Shown here one piece after another: positions 42,803-51,934 of a DNA stretch of 64,000 bases (its first letter is position 1; each line of letters starts with the position of its first letter). This DNA comes from Desulfurobacteriaceae bacterium (lineage in GTDB: Bacteria > Aquificota > Aquificia > Desulfurobacteriales > Desulfurobacteriaceae). Both the position numbers and the translations under genes were made by a program. The notes under the pieces are model-generated. The model was given only the letters and a program-made list of their open reading frames with translations. It was not told the origin of the DNA and did no database searches. The DNA lies in the NCBI GenBank assembly GCA_027051905.1, contig JALUGO010000009.1, positions 62,001 through 126,000 on the forward strand, given 5' to 3'.

Positions 42803-43673
42803 TTTGAACCTGCTCCTTTATCCTTGCGATTTCCGTCTTTACCCTTAAAACCGGTTCTGTGACGTCTATCTCTTTTACCTTGTTCCCCAGGGTGTTTATC
42901 TCCCTGTGCATCTCCTGACACAGGAAGTCTAAGGTTTTTCCTATGGGTTCGTTTTCAATTTCCATTATCTCTCTGAACCGCTTTACGTGTGCTTTAAGGC
43001 GGGAGATTTCCTCTGAAACGTCTTGCTTTTCGGCAAGGAGTGCCACTTCAAGCTCTAACCTCTTCTCAAACTCCTCTGGAATCTCCTCTCCTTCAAGGAG
43101 CTTTTTCACCTTTTCCTTTAACTTCTCAAAGAGCTTTCTCTCAATCTCAGAGACTTCCTTCTCAAGCTCTTCAACTGTTTCCTCTATTACAGAGAGGTGC
43201 TCCTCAAAAAAGGCTTTCAGCTTTTCTCCCTCAGATCTCCTTGCGCTGTCAAGCTCTAGTAGTGCCTTTTCTACCGCTTCAAGGAGCGGCTCTTTAAATG
43301 GCTCTACGTCAACTTCCTCCTTCTGGAAAACCTCTGGAATTGAGAGGAGGTCTTTCAGTGAAACAGTTATTTCCCTTCCTGAGAGAGCTCCCAACCTCTC
43401 AGCCGCCCTTATGTAGGTCAAACCCTCTGAATAGTTTACGTTTACAGGAATTTGAAAGTTGGGAGAAGTTCTGTACTTAACGTGGAGCTCCAGATCTCCC
43501 CTCTTTACGTAAGAGGAGATGAGGCTGTTAAGCTGGTTTATGAGAGGATTGAAGAGCCTTGGAATGGAGAACCTGACCTTAAGGGCCTTGCTGTTTAGAC
43601 TTCTGACCTCTGCCGTTATCTCCACGAATTCGCTGGCTGCTATTCCTTTTCCGTATCCCGTCATACTTTTCAC
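42792..43673 (-). CDS. yicC: YicC family endoribonuclease-like protein
   Basis: 293 residues. Starts KSMTGYGKGIAASEFVEITAEVRSLNSKALKVRF and ends DFLCQEMHREINTLGNKVKEIDVTEPVLRVKTEIARIKEQVQNVE, both hallmarks of YicC/YloC. A long charged coiled region lies between about 150 and 230. YicC of E. coli is reported to act as an endoribonuclease. The GTG start overlaps the ppiD-like stop (GTGA) and the end overlaps gmk. Confidence 0.92.
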   Translation of the reverse strand: MKSMTGYGKGIAASEFVEITAEVRSLNSKALKVRFSIPRLFNPLINQLNSLISSYVKRGDLELHVKYRTSPNFQIPVNVNYSEGLTYIRAAERLGALSGREITVSLKDLLSIPEVFQKEEVDVEPFKEPLLEAVEKALLELDSARRSEGEKLKAFFEEHLSVIEETVEELEKEVSEIERKLFEKLKEKVKKLLEGEEIPEEFEKRLELEVALLAEKQDVSEEISRLKAHVKRFREIMEIENEPIGKTLDFLCQEMHREINTLGNKVKEIDVTEPVLRVKTEIARIKEQVQNVE

Positions 43674-44980
43674 TTCAGACTCCTGAAAAGTTTCATGTTT
43701 ATCTTTATGTTTGCCTTCTGCCTCAGAAGGTTGAGGAAGTTGGCGTAGTCGCTCTTTCTCTTCTGTTCTAACAGGAACTCTTTCAGTCTCTTAACCTTTT
43801 CAGGATCCTGTTTCTCAACCAAGAGCTCAGTTGTGGGAGAGAATACTCCGTATCCGTCAGAAAGTTTAAGAACGATTCTCTCTCCCGTTTTTGCAGTAAA
43901 AAGTTCCTCGGGGCTTTCAACAGGTTTGAACTTCTGTGCAAACTCTGCTCTGTCTAAGAGTTCTGTCTTTTCTGTCAGCTCTCCTTTGTAGTTTTCAGCG
44001 GCCTTTTTAGCCTCCTCGGCGGCCTTCTGGAGGGAGAGCTCCCGAACAATCTCATCCCTCACTTCGTTTAAGGGTTTGTATTTTTTCGTTTCAACCCTGA
44101 AGGCCAGAAGGAGCTCTTTATCTGAGGTTTTAAACACGAATGGCTTTTTCTCAAGTTCCTCCTCTAACGTTTTATCGTTCAATTTCTGAGGGTTCATTTT
44201 GAGGAGCTCCGTAAACTTCCCCTCTTTGGCAAGCTCAAAGGCCTTCTGGGCTTCCCTTTCTCCCTCTTTGTTTTTGGAGAACTTCAGGACAAACTTTCCG
44301 GCTTCCTCTCTGTTTGCAAACAGCTCTCTGTTCTTTTTGTAGAACTCTTTAATCTCTTCTTCTGAGATTTCGGGTTTAAACTGGCTTAATGGGAAGAGTT
44401 TGTAGCTAAACTCCCTGCTTCCGAAAAATTCCCGGTAAAACTTTTTAATCTCCTCCTCCGTTACCGATGGAGTGTGGTTAATTACGGAGAGTAGTTTCTG
44501 AATCAGCAGGTCTTCCCTGACGGTTTCCTCAAAGACCCCTGGAGTTAATCTCCTTGCCCTGAGGAACTCCTTGTAGAGCTCCACTGAAAACTTACCGTTC
44601 TTCTGGAAGGCGGGGATTTCCTCTATTGCCCTTGCCACAGCGCTGTCGCTTACCTTCAATCCCTCTTCTCTGGCTGCCTGGAGGAGGAGTTTCCTGTTTA
44701 TCAGCCTTTGTAGAGTGAGTTTTTTAATTTCCTCATCGCTTATTATCTTCCTGTAGTTTTCTCCTAATTGCGCTTTGAACTGGTTTACTGTGTTTGAGTA
44801 TTCCCTTGCAAACTCTGTTAGCTTAATACCTTTTCCGTTAACAGTTGCTATTTCATTTCCTGAAGGCCCTGAAACGGAACCCTTTCCCCATACAAGGAAA
44901 ATTGTTCCAACAAAGGAGGCTGCTACTATCCAGAGCGGGAGGCTGAAGGCTCTAAGGTTTTTCCTTATTTTTGAAAGCAT
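43670..44980 (-). CDS. SurA/PpiD-like membrane-anchored peptidyl-prolyl isomerase/chaperone
   Basis: 436 residues from the ATG with a GGAGGAACA site; the frame is open to 45040 but that start has none. N-terminal TM (FSLPLWIVAASFVGTIFLVWG), then a SurA_N-type chaperone region (about 45-200: LTEFAREYSNTVNQFKAQLG, KLTLQRLINRKLLLQAAREEG) as in PpiD. The parvulin PPIase domain is not clearly visible, so it may be chaperone-only. It would assist folding of proteins exported across the inner membrane. First gene of the run to pyrK. Confidence 0.78.
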   Translation of the reverse strand: MLSKIRKNLRAFSLPLWIVAASFVGTIFLVWGKGSVSGPSGNEIATVNGKGIKLTEFAREYSNTVNQFKAQLGENYRKIISDEEIKKLTLQRLINRKLLLQAAREEGLKVSDSAVARAIEEIPAFQKNGKFSVELYKEFLRARRLTPGVFEETVREDLLIQKLLSVINHTPSVTEEEIKKFYREFFGSREFSYKLFPLSQFKPEISEEEIKEFYKKNRELFANREEAGKFVLKFSKNKEGEREAQKAFELAKEGKFTELLKMNPQKLNDKTLEEELEKKPFVFKTSDKELLLAFRVETKKYKPLNEVRDEIVRELSLQKAAEEAKKAAENYKGELTEKTELLDRAEFAQKFKPVESPEELFTAKTGERIVLKLSDGYGVFSPTTELLVEKQDPEKVKRLKEFLLEQKRKSDYANFLNLLRQKANIKINMKLFRSLK

Positions 44981-44991
44981 TGTTCCTCCGG

Positions 44992-45019
44992 TTGAAAATC
45001 GGTTGGACAGATTTATACT
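44992..45019 (+). promoter_or_regulatory. Promoter for the TPR protein gene
   Basis: TTGAAA (44992-44997) and TATACT (45014-45019), 16-bp spacer, each 5 of 6 to consensus, about 40 bp before the GTG start. It lies in the 77-bp divergent gap with the ppiD-like gene. Confidence 0.5.
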
Positions 45020-45057
45020 TAAAATCAGAACCCATCTCAACCTTTCAGGAGAACTGA

Positions 45058-46311
45058 GTGAGAAACAGTTACGAGGAGAAAAGGTCTAACATCAAAAGCG
45101 TTCTTGAGAGAGCCCAGTCTCTCATTAAATCGAAAAACTACAGGGAGGCTGTTGAGGAGCTTGAGAAGAACAAAGTAAGAGATGTTGATTACTACCTCCT
45201 TCTTGCCGAAGCCTATGAAGCTCTTGGAAATAGCGAAAAGGCTGAAATTTACTTTGAAGAGGCAAGGTTTTTGGATACAGAGCTCAGATCGAGGGAGCTC
45301 CTCCAGCGTGGAATTACCCTCGCCTCTATGAGGAACTTTAAGGCTGCCGAGAGGGAACTCCTTGAGTCGATAAAGCTAAACCCATTCGAGAAAGAGGCCT
45401 ACTTAGAACTCTACCGCCTCTACAAGGAGACAAGCTCCCACAGGAAAATGGTAAAAACTCTGGAGAACCTGATTACTTTAGACCCCTACTCAAAATTTCC
45501 CTACGTGGAGCTCGCCCGCTACTACGCTTTGAGACGGAACTTTAGAAAGGCAGAATCCGTTCTGAAAAAAGGTCTTGACCTTATGGATTCTGCAGAGCTC
45601 CACTACGAGCTTGGAAAAGTTTACGCCGACTGGGGCAAGCTGGAGGAGGCTAAAGAGGAGCTCCGTGAAGCCTGCCGATTGGACTACAGAAACGCTGACT
45701 ACAGACAGAAGCTCATAGAGGTTCTGGTAAGTGATGAGGACTATAAAGGAGCCCTTGAGGTTGTTCACAATACCCTGGAGCTCTACCCCGATGCCGTATA
45801 TCTCCTCCAGAGTGCGGGAGCTCTCTACGACCTTTTAGGAAAAGAAGAAATTGCCGAACACTACTACAGGAAGGCTGTTTCCGCCTCTGAAGGATTCATC
45901 AGAGATGATGCTCTCAAAGTTCTTGCAGAGTTCCTTGCAGAAAAGGGACGCTACGACCAGGCCGAGGAGATCTTAAAAGAGATACTCTACACAACGGATA
46001 ATGTTTGGGTTCTTTTAGACGTCTTCTCAGAGCTCTCCATAATTCTCCTGGAGCAGGAGAGGCTCTCAGACATCGTTGAAACTGGGAAGTTTGTCCTTAA
46101 AAATCCGGAACTCTCTGAAGAGGAGTTCTGCGAGGTTGCAGAGGTTGTTGGAGATGCCCTCTTTGAGCAGGGCAGGTTTGGTGAGGCAAAGGAGTTCTAC
46201 CAGAAAATTGTTGAAACTTCAGACGACGAAAAACTGATAAAACGAGCCTACTCCAAACTTAAAGAGGCTGAAGAGGTCGACTCTCTGGAAGAGATGTTTA
46301 AGAAGAGCTGA
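45058..46311 (+). CDS. Tetratricopeptide-repeat protein
   Basis: 417 residues made almost wholly of about 10 TPR-like helix pairs (YLLLAEAYEALGNSEKAEIYFEEA, ELGKVYADWGKLEEAKEELREA, ALYDLLGKEEIAEHYYRKAV, GDALFEQGRFGEAKEFYQKIV). No signal peptide, so probably a cytoplasmic scaffold. The GTG start has an AGGAG site at 6 bp. It ends convergently, overlapping hflX by 14 bp. Partner unknown. Confidence 0.8.
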   Translation: MRNSYEEKRSNIKSVLERAQSLIKSKNYREAVEELEKNKVRDVDYYLLLAEAYEALGNSEKAEIYFEEARFLDTELRSRELLQRGITLASMRNFKAAERELLESIKLNPFEKEAYLELYRLYKETSSHRKMVKTLENLITLDPYSKFPYVELARYYALRRNFRKAESVLKKGLDLMDSAELHYELGKVYADWGKLEEAKEELREACRLDYRNADYRQKLIEVLVSDEDYKGALEVVHNTLELYPDAVYLLQSAGALYDLLGKEEIAEHYYRKAVSASEGFIRDDALKVLAEFLAEKGRYDQAEEILKEILYTTDNVWVLLDVFSELSIILLEQERLSDIVETGKFVLKNPELSEEEFCEVAEVVGDALFEQGRFGEAKEFYQKIVETSDDEKLIKRAYSKLKEAEEVDSLEEMFKKS

Positions 46312-47395
46312 TTTCCTTTAGCTTTTCTGCAATTTTCTTCTTCAGTTCCTCTATTCCCCAGCCCTTTGTGGCGGAGATAAAGACAACCTCGGGGTTTTCT
46401 TCTGGTATCTTCCCAGCTATTAGGTGGTAGAGCTCCTCCTTCTCTTCAGGTTTTTCTGTAATCCTGTCGATTTTGTTGGCAACGAAGATTTTTGGCTTTT
46501 CCCAGCTCTTTAGTCTTTTAAGAACAGACTTTACAGACTCAAGTTCTTCTTCAACCTTTGGAGATGAAACATCAAAAACTATCAGCAGCAGGTCTGCTTC
46601 CTTAACCTCACTTAGGGTTGCCCTGAATGAGGCCACAAGCTCGTAGGGGAGGTTCCTTATGAAACCTACCGTATCCGAGATGAGAACCTTTTCGCCGCCG
46701 AGGTAGAGAGCTCCCGTCTTAACGTCCAGGGTTGCAAATGGCATGTCTTTGACGAAAACATCTTTCTTTGTAAGGGCTTTAACGAGAGTTGATTTTCCAA
46801 CGTTTGTGTATCCTACAACGGCAACCGTCTCAAATCCCTTTTTCTTCCTACCCTCTCTAACGAGCTCCTGCCTCTTTAAAACTTCCTGGAGCTCCTTTTT
46901 CAGTTTGTGAATTTTCCTCCTTATTGTCCTTGCCTCAACCTCTGTTTTGGTCTCTCCGGGGCCTCTGGTTCCAACTCCACCACCAAGTCTTGAGAGTTCC
47001 TTACCCATTCCCCTTGTGTGGGAAAGCTGGTAGTAGGCTTTTGCCAGCTCAACCTGAAGTTTTGCCTCCTTTGTTCTTGCCCTCCTTGCAAATATCTCAA
47101 GGATAACCTCTGTCCTGTCTATAACGGGGAGACCTGTAATCTCCTCAATGTTCCTTTTCTGGGAGTAGGTAAGAGGATGGTAGGCAACTATGAGAGTGGC
47201 TTTTTCTCTGTCAACCTCTGAAAGCTTTCCTTTCCCGATATACGTGGATGGAGAGAAACTCTTTCTCTTCTGAATAATCTCCTGAACAACTTCTCCTCCT
47301 AAGGCCTCTATCAGGCCCCGGAGCTCCTCCAAATCCACCTCTTCCTTAGGCCTTTTAACGGCTATGACCGCGGCTTTTTCTTTTTCTAACTCCAT
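46298..47395 (-). CDS. hflX: GTPase HflX, ribosome-associated
   Basis: 365 residues. N-terminal HflX domain (about 1-175, ending in the glycine-rich LSRLGGGVGTRGPGETKTEVEARTIRRKI), then the GTPase domain: GYTNVGKSTLVKAL (G1), DTVGFIRNLP (G3), NKID (G4) and SATKGWGI (G5). It splits stalled ribosomes after stress such as heat. Divergent from ybaB over a 75-bp promoter region. Confidence 0.95.
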   Translation of the reverse strand: MELEKEKAAVIAVKRPKEEVDLEELRGLIEALGGEVVQEIIQKRKSFSPSTYIGKGKLSEVDREKATLIVAYHPLTYSQKRNIEEITGLPVIDRTEVILEIFARRARTKEAKLQVELAKAYYQLSHTRGMGKELSRLGGGVGTRGPGETKTEVEARTIRRKIHKLKKELQEVLKRQELVREGRKKKGFETVAVVGYTNVGKSTLVKALTKKDVFVKDMPFATLDVKTGALYLGGEKVLISDTVGFIRNLPYELVASFRATLSEVKEADLLLIVFDVSSPKVEEELESVKSVLKRLKSWEKPKIFVANKIDRITEKPEEKEELYHLIAGKIPEENPEVVFISATKGWGIEELKKKIAEKLKEISSS

Positions 47396-47412
47396 CTCGT
47401 CCCTTCTTTCAG

Positions 47413-47441
47413 TTGTGAACTTTTTACAGTTTGTTTACAAT
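47413..47441 (+). promoter_or_regulatory. Promoter for the ybaB-recR-por operon
   Basis: TTGTGA (47413-47418) and TACAAT (47436-47441) with a 17-bp spacer, about 30 bp before the ybaB ATG. It is the only apparent promoter before a run of ten tightly packed genes. Confidence 0.45.
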
Positions 47442-47470
47442 TAAATCACACCTTATTTGGCGGAGGTTCT

Positions 47471-47797
47471 ATGTTCAGAGGCGGAAATATAAACCAGCTG
47501 ATGCGTATGGCAAAGCAGCTCCAGCAGCAGGCTGCTAAGATGAAGGAGGAGCTTGAAGAAAAGGAATTTACTGGAACTGCTGGTGGAGGAGCTGTTAAAG
47601 TTGTTGCAAAAGGATCTGGAGAAATCGTTTCCGTTGAGATATCTCAGGAGCTTATAGACTCTGGCGACAAGGAGATGATAGAGGATCTGGTTCTCACAGC
47701 TGCCAACGCTGCCCTTAAAGAAGCAAGGGAAACAATAGCTAAAGAGATGGAGAAGATAACCGGTGGTCTTGGAATAGACCTTGGAGGTCTGTTTTGA
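47471..47797 (+). CDS. ybaB: YbaB/EbfC family nucleoid-associated protein
   Basis: 108 residues. Family pattern NQLMRMAKQLQQQAAKMKEELEEKEFTGTAGGGAVKVVAKGSGEIVSVEIS ... DLVLTAANAALKEARETIAKEM; a small dimer that binds DNA. The gene overlaps recR by 4 bp, the classical ybaB-recR pair. GGCGGAGG site before the ATG. Confidence 0.94.
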   Translation: MFRGGNINQLMRMAKQLQQQAAKMKEELEEKEFTGTAGGGAVKVVAKGSGEIVSVEISQELIDSGDKEMIEDLVLTAANAALKEARETIAKEMEKITGGLGIDLGGLF

Positions 47798-48405
47798 TAT
47801 ACCCTGAGAACCTTGAGCTCCTCATTGAGTTCCTCTCGGAGGTTCCGGGTATAAGTGAAAGGGCTGCTGAGAGGGCTGTTCTTGCCCTTTCAAAGCTTCC
47901 TGCCGATAGAAAGCAGGTTATCTCCAACGCCCTGCGGGAACTTGAGACGGTTCACCCGTGCAGGGAGTGTGGTCTGCCGGCAACGGGGGATCTCTGCTCA
48001 ATCTGTTCTGACGAAGAAAGGGACAGAACCGTAATCTGCGTTGTTGAGCAGCCCAGAGACGCCGTTTCGATTGAAAAACTTGGGGAGTATAAGGGGCTCT
48101 ACCACGTTCTGGGAGGAGTGATCTCTCCGCTGGAGGATATCTCTCCGGAAGATCTGAACATAGAGAGCCTTTTCCGGAGGATAGAGAGGGAGGGTGTTAA
48201 AGAGGTTATCATCGCCCTCAACCCCACTGTTGAGGGGGAAGCAACTGCCAAGTTCCTCATAGACAGGCTTGAGCGGTTGGGGGTAAGAGTCTACAGGATA
48301 GGCTACGGGATTCCCTACGGCGGGACGATTGACGCTTCAGACGAGCTAACTCTGAAAAAAGCCTTTGAAGATAAGAAACTCATAGCTGGAGGAAGAAATG
48401 ATTGA
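47794..48405 (+). CDS. recR: Recombination protein RecR
   Basis: 203 residues. Helix-hairpin-helix at the N-terminus (LIEFLSEVPGISERAAERAVLAL), zinc finger CRECGLPATGDLCSICSD with four Cys (about 52-71), and a Toprim domain (ICVVEQPRDAVSIEK ... ALNPTVEGEATAKFL). It works with RecF/RecO in gap repair. TTG start coupled to ybaB. It overlaps porC by 8 bp. Confidence 0.95.
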   Translation: MIYPENLELLIEFLSEVPGISERAAERAVLALSKLPADRKQVISNALRELETVHPCRECGLPATGDLCSICSDEERDRTVICVVEQPRDAVSIEKLGEYKGLYHVLGGVISPLEDISPEDLNIESLFRRIEREGVKEVIIALNPTVEGEATAKFLIDRLERLGVRVYRIGYGIPYGGTIDASDELTLKKAFEDKKLIAGGRND

Positions 48406-48964
48406 GATTAGATGGCATGCTCGGGGTGGTCAGGGCGCCGTTACGGCATCAAAGATTTTGGCCTCTGCCGTTATTAAGGAGGGTAAATACGCCCAGAGCA
48501 ACCCCGACTACGGAGCTGAGAGGTCGGGAGCTCCCCTTAGAGCCTACAACAGAGTTTCAGAAAAACCCATAACCCTCCACTGTATGGTTATAAACCCCGA
48601 CATCGTTATAGTAGTTGATCCGACGCTCCTTAAAACCGTTCCATTCCTTGAGGGAACAGACGAAAACGCAATCCTGGTAATCAACACAGATAAATCTCCC
48701 CAGGAAATCAGGGAGAAATACGGCATTAAGGGAAGAAAGATCTACACCGTTGATGCCACAAAAATTGCAATGGAGGAGCTCAAAAGGCCGCTTATGAACG
48801 TTCCGATGCTGGGAGCTCTCGTTAAGGTCTTAAACGGCCTTGTAGACATCAAAACCGTTGAAGAGGACATAAAGAAAGCCTTTGGAAAGAAGATCTCAGA
48901 GAACGCCCTCAACGCAAACATAAGGGCACTATACAGAGCTTATGAGGAGGTAAGGTCAGAATGA
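48398..48964 (+). CDS. porC: Pyruvate:ferredoxin oxidoreductase, gamma subunit
   Basis: 188 residues. WHARGGQGAVTASKILASAVIKEGKYAQSNPDYGAERSGAPLRAYNRVSE is the PorC/PorG signature. First of four por genes in the order gamma-delta-alpha-beta, the order common for archaeal-type pyruvate synthases. The start at ATG 48398 has a GGAGGAAGAA site. It overlaps porD by 4 bp. Confidence 0.92.
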   Translation: MIEIRWHARGGQGAVTASKILASAVIKEGKYAQSNPDYGAERSGAPLRAYNRVSEKPITLHCMVINPDIVIVVDPTLLKTVPFLEGTDENAILVINTDKSPQEIREKYGIKGRKIYTVDATKIAMEELKRPLMNVPMLGALVKVLNGLVDIKTVEEDIKKAFGKKISENALNANIRALYRAYEEVRSE

Positions 48965-49251
48965 GAAGCTGGAAAGAGATGCCCATTGGAGGAGTAATAC
49001 CTGAGCCCGGTTCAAGTGAGAAATACAACACTGGAGAGTGGAGAGCCTGGAGACCTGTATTTGAGGCCGATAAGTGCGTTAACTGCATGCTATGCTGGGT
49101 TTTCTGCCCCGACTCCTGCATTCTGGTTAAGGAAGAAAAAATGGTAGGGGTTGACTACGACCACTGTAAAGGCTGTGGAATCTGTGCCCACGAGTGTCCC
49201 ACAAATGCCCTTGAGATGAAACCCGAATACCTGTTCCGGGAGGAGGACTGA
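48961..49251 (+). CDS. porD: Pyruvate:ferredoxin oxidoreductase, delta (2x[4Fe-4S]) subunit
   Basis: 96 residues. N-terminal WKEMPIGGVIPEPGSSEKYNTGEW typical of PorD, then clusters CVNCMLCWVFCP (about 39-50) and CKGCGICAHECP (about 68-79). It relays electrons to ferredoxin. Coupled to porC by a 4-bp overlap and one base before porA. Confidence 0.93.
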   Translation: MRSWKEMPIGGVIPEPGSSEKYNTGEWRAWRPVFEADKCVNCMLCWVFCPDSCILVKEEKMVGVDYDHCKGCGICAHECPTNALEMKPEYLFREED

Positions 49252-49252
49252 T

Positions 49253-50461
49253 ATGAGACCTGAGCTTATAAAGGAGGTTAAATACGTTCCCTACTCGGGA
49301 AACATGGCCGCTGCCGAGGCCATGAGGCAGATAAACCCCGACGTTGTAGCTGCATACCCTATTACTCCTCAAACGGAGCTGATGCAGTTCTTTGCAGACT
49401 TTGTGGCCAATGGCCTTGTTGATACAGAATACATCCCTGTTGAGAGTGAACACTCTGCAATGTCTGCCTGTGTTGGAGCTGCAGCTGCCGGAAGCAGGGC
49501 TATGACTGCTACTGCCGGTCCTGGTCTTGCCTACATGTGGGAAGTTCTTGGGATAGCCTCTGGAATGAGGCTTCCAATCATTATGACAGTTGTAAACAGG
49601 GCACTTTCAGCCCCCATCAACATCCACGGCGACCAGTCCGATATGATGGGAGCCAGAGACCAGGGCTGGATTCAGATCTTCTCTGAAAACGCGGAAGAAC
49701 AATACGACAACCTCATCCAGGCAATTAGAATAGCAGAAGATGAGAGAACCCGTCTTCCCGTAATGGTTGGAATGGACGGCTTTGTAATCTCCCACGCTAT
49801 AGAGAGAGTAAGACTCCTTCCAGACAGAGCCGTTGAGGAGTTCATCGGAGAGCTTAAACCCATGTATCCACTTTTAGACGTTGACAACCCGGTAACCCAC
49901 GGTTCTGTTGCCATGACAGACTCCTACATGGAGTTTAAGAGACAACAGAGAGAAGCGATGATGAACGCCTACAAGGTAATAAGGGAAGTAGGCGAAGCTT
50001 TTGAGGAGGCATTCGGTAAGAAGTATGAGCACATAGAGACCTACAAAACTGAAGATGCCGACTACATCCTCATAATCATCGGCTCAACGGCCGGAACGGC
50101 AAAGTTTGTGATAGATAAACTCAGGGAAGAAAAAGGAATTAAGGTTGGTTTGATAAAGATAAGGACTTACAGGCCGTTCCCTTACTACGACGTTATGGAT
50201 GCCATAGAGGCGTCAAACTGCAAAGCCATTGGAGTCTTTGACAGAGCTGAAACCTTTGGAGCCGTTGGAGGGCCTCTCTACAGCGACATCGCCACTGCAA
50301 TGTATCTGAGGAACAAGCAGTATCCAATGGTTAGTTTTATCTACGGCCTTGGTGGAAGAGATACAAACGTTCACCATATTGAAGAGGCGATAGACAAGGT
50401 TATGCAGGCAGCTGCAGGTAAAGAGGTTTCATTTATCAACTACCTTAACCTTAACGAGTAA
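49253..50461 (+). CDS. porA: Pyruvate:ferredoxin oxidoreductase, alpha subunit
   Basis: 402 residues. Segments SGNMAAAEAMRQINPDVVAAYPITPQTELMQFFADF, PVESEHSAMSACVGAAAAGSRAMTATAGPGLAYMWEVL and NIHGDQSDMMGARDQGWIQ are PorA hallmarks. With porB it carboxylates acetyl-CoA to pyruvate in autotrophs using the reductive TCA cycle or acetyl-CoA pathway. GGAGGAGG site. The stop overlaps an in-frame upstream ATG of porB. Confidence 0.95.
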   Translation: MRPELIKEVKYVPYSGNMAAAEAMRQINPDVVAAYPITPQTELMQFFADFVANGLVDTEYIPVESEHSAMSACVGAAAAGSRAMTATAGPGLAYMWEVLGIASGMRLPIIMTVVNRALSAPINIHGDQSDMMGARDQGWIQIFSENAEEQYDNLIQAIRIAEDERTRLPVMVGMDGFVISHAIERVRLLPDRAVEEFIGELKPMYPLLDVDNPVTHGSVAMTDSYMEFKRQQREAMMNAYKVIREVGEAFEEAFGKKYEHIETYKTEDADYILIIIGSTAGTAKFVIDKLREEKGIKVGLIKIRTYRPFPYYDVMDAIEASNCKAIGVFDRAETFGAVGGPLYSDIATAMYLRNKQYPMVSFIYGLGGRDTNVHHIEEAIDKVMQAAAGKEVSFINYLNLNE

Positions 50462-50472
50462 TGGAGGAAGTA

Positions 50473-51453
50473 ATGGCTGAAATAAAAACTGCTGAAGTTA
50501 AGGTTCCACCGCTTAAAAAGCTTACAAACTACCCGGAAAAACTGGCTCCCGGCCACAGACTCTGTGCTGGATGTGGAGCTTCCATTATCATCAGACAGAT
50601 GTTTATGGTTGCAAATGCCCTTGGTTATGAGCTCATCTGGGCAAATGCAACGGGATGTGTTGAGGTCTGCACATCTATCTACCCATACACCTCCTGGCGT
50701 TCTCCGTGGATACACAACGCTTTTGAAAACGCAGCGGCTACAATTGCAGGTGTAGAAGCTGCTTATAAGGCTCTTAAAAGAAAAGGAAAACTTCCTACTG
50801 ATAAAAAAGTAAAATTTATAGCCCTTGGTGGAGACGGCGGAACCTACGATATTGGTTTCCAGTCCCTTTCAGGAGCTCTTGAGAGGGGACACGATTTCAT
50901 CTACGTCTGCTACGACAACGAAGCCTACATGAACACAGGTATTCAGCGTTCCTCTGCTACTCCCAAGTATGCGAATACAACTACGCAGCCGGTAGGTTCT
51001 GAGAGCCTGGGTAAGCCCCAGCACAAGAAGTGGATGCCCGAGGTTGCTGCTGCCCACGGTATTCCTTACGTTGCTCAGGTAGCTCCTTCCCACTGGAAAG
51101 ATTTTATGGAGAAATTTAAGAAGGCTCTCCTTACGGAAGGGCCGGCTTACATAAATGCGTTTGCTGTTTGTCCAAGAGGTTGGCGTTCTAAAGAAGAGGA
51201 AGGTATTCTCGTAACTAAGATGGCCGTTGAAACCAACTATTGGCCACTTTTTGAGGTTGAAAACGGCAAGTGGAGGATAACTTACAGGCCGAAGAACCCC
51301 AAGCCCATCGAGGAATATTTGAAACTCCAGGGAAGATTTAAGCACTTGTTTAAACCAGAAAATAAGGATAAAATCAAAGAACTTCAGGAGGAAGTTAATA
51401 GGCGCTGGGATTGGCTCAATAAGATGGAAGAAATCTCAAACAGGGAAGAGTGA
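50473..51453 (+). CDS. porB: Pyruvate:ferredoxin oxidoreductase, beta subunit (TPP-binding)
   Basis: 326 residues. GHRLCAGCGASIIIRQ gives the first cluster cysteines. Other Cys lie in TGCVEVCTSIYP and near residue 210 (FAVCPRGW). The TPP motif is GGDGGTYDIGFQSLSGALERGHDFIYVCYDNEAYMNTG. ATG at 50473 is preferred over 50461 because GGAGG lies at proper spacing, inside the earlier candidate. Typical PorB, not Kor, sequence. Confidence 0.94.
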   Translation: MAEIKTAEVKVPPLKKLTNYPEKLAPGHRLCAGCGASIIIRQMFMVANALGYELIWANATGCVEVCTSIYPYTSWRSPWIHNAFENAAATIAGVEAAYKALKRKGKLPTDKKVKFIALGGDGGTYDIGFQSLSGALERGHDFIYVCYDNEAYMNTGIQRSSATPKYANTTTQPVGSESLGKPQHKKWMPEVAAAHGIPYVAQVAPSHWKDFMEKFKKALLTEGPAYINAFAVCPRGWRSKEEEGILVTKMAVETNYWPLFEVENGKWRITYRPKNPKPIEEYLKLQGRFKHLFKPENKDKIKELQEEVNRRWDWLNKMEEISNREE

Positions 51454-51926
51454 TGCTGACTTTAAGACCGGAAGAGGACGAAAAGCTCAGGAAACTTCTT
51501 ACGGAGCTTAACAGGGAGAGCAAGTCAAAGATAGTTCTTCTTATCGATAAGTCGGGGCAGCTTATAAGCCGGAGTGAGTCTCCGGCTTTCTCTTCCGATG
51601 ATATAACGTTTGCTTCCCTTACTGCTGGAAATGTAGCAGCTTCTGAGGCTCTTTCCAAATTGCTGGGTGATAAGAATCTCAACCATATGTTTACAGAAAC
51701 TGAAGAAGAAGGGATCTACATGATCCTTATCGACGGGAAATACATCCTGGTTTCTATATTTAACAAAAGCGTTTCCAATCTTGGGATTGTTAGGGTAAAA
51801 ATTAAGAAATACTATAAGAAACTGGTTGATCTACTGAGACAAATCGAAAGTAGAATAGAAGAGGAGTCTTCTATTGCGGAACAACTTAATGTTGAAGATA
51901 TCGACCTTGATACCCTTTTTGAGTAG
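51453..51926 (+). CDS. Roadblock/LC7 domain protein (MglB-like)
   Basis: 157 residues. The core LTELNRESKSKIVLLIDKSGQLISRSES ... ASLTAGNVAASEALSKLLG ... IYMILIDGKYILVSIF is a roadblock/LC7 fold as in MglB, the GTPase-activating partner of MglA. A charged helical tail (about 115-157) follows. The ATG overlaps the porB stop as TGATG. The next gene is the MglA-type GTPase, so the two are a pair. Confidence 0.88.
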   Translation: MLTLRPEEDEKLRKLLTELNRESKSKIVLLIDKSGQLISRSESPAFSSDDITFASLTAGNVAASEALSKLLGDKNLNHMFTETEEEGIYMILIDGKYILVSIFNKSVSNLGIVRVKIKKYYKKLVDLLRQIESRIEEESSIAEQLNVEDIDLDTLFE

Positions 51927-51934
51927 GGGACTGT

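Noticed and set aside
42943-43416. 157-residue Ser-rich frame on the plus strand
   Set aside because: Antisense to the Glu/Lys-rich coiled part of yicC; Ser/Phe content is the mirror of GAA/AAG codons.
50869-51345. 158-residue frame on the minus strand
   Set aside because: Antisense inside porB, with no start site or recognisable motif.
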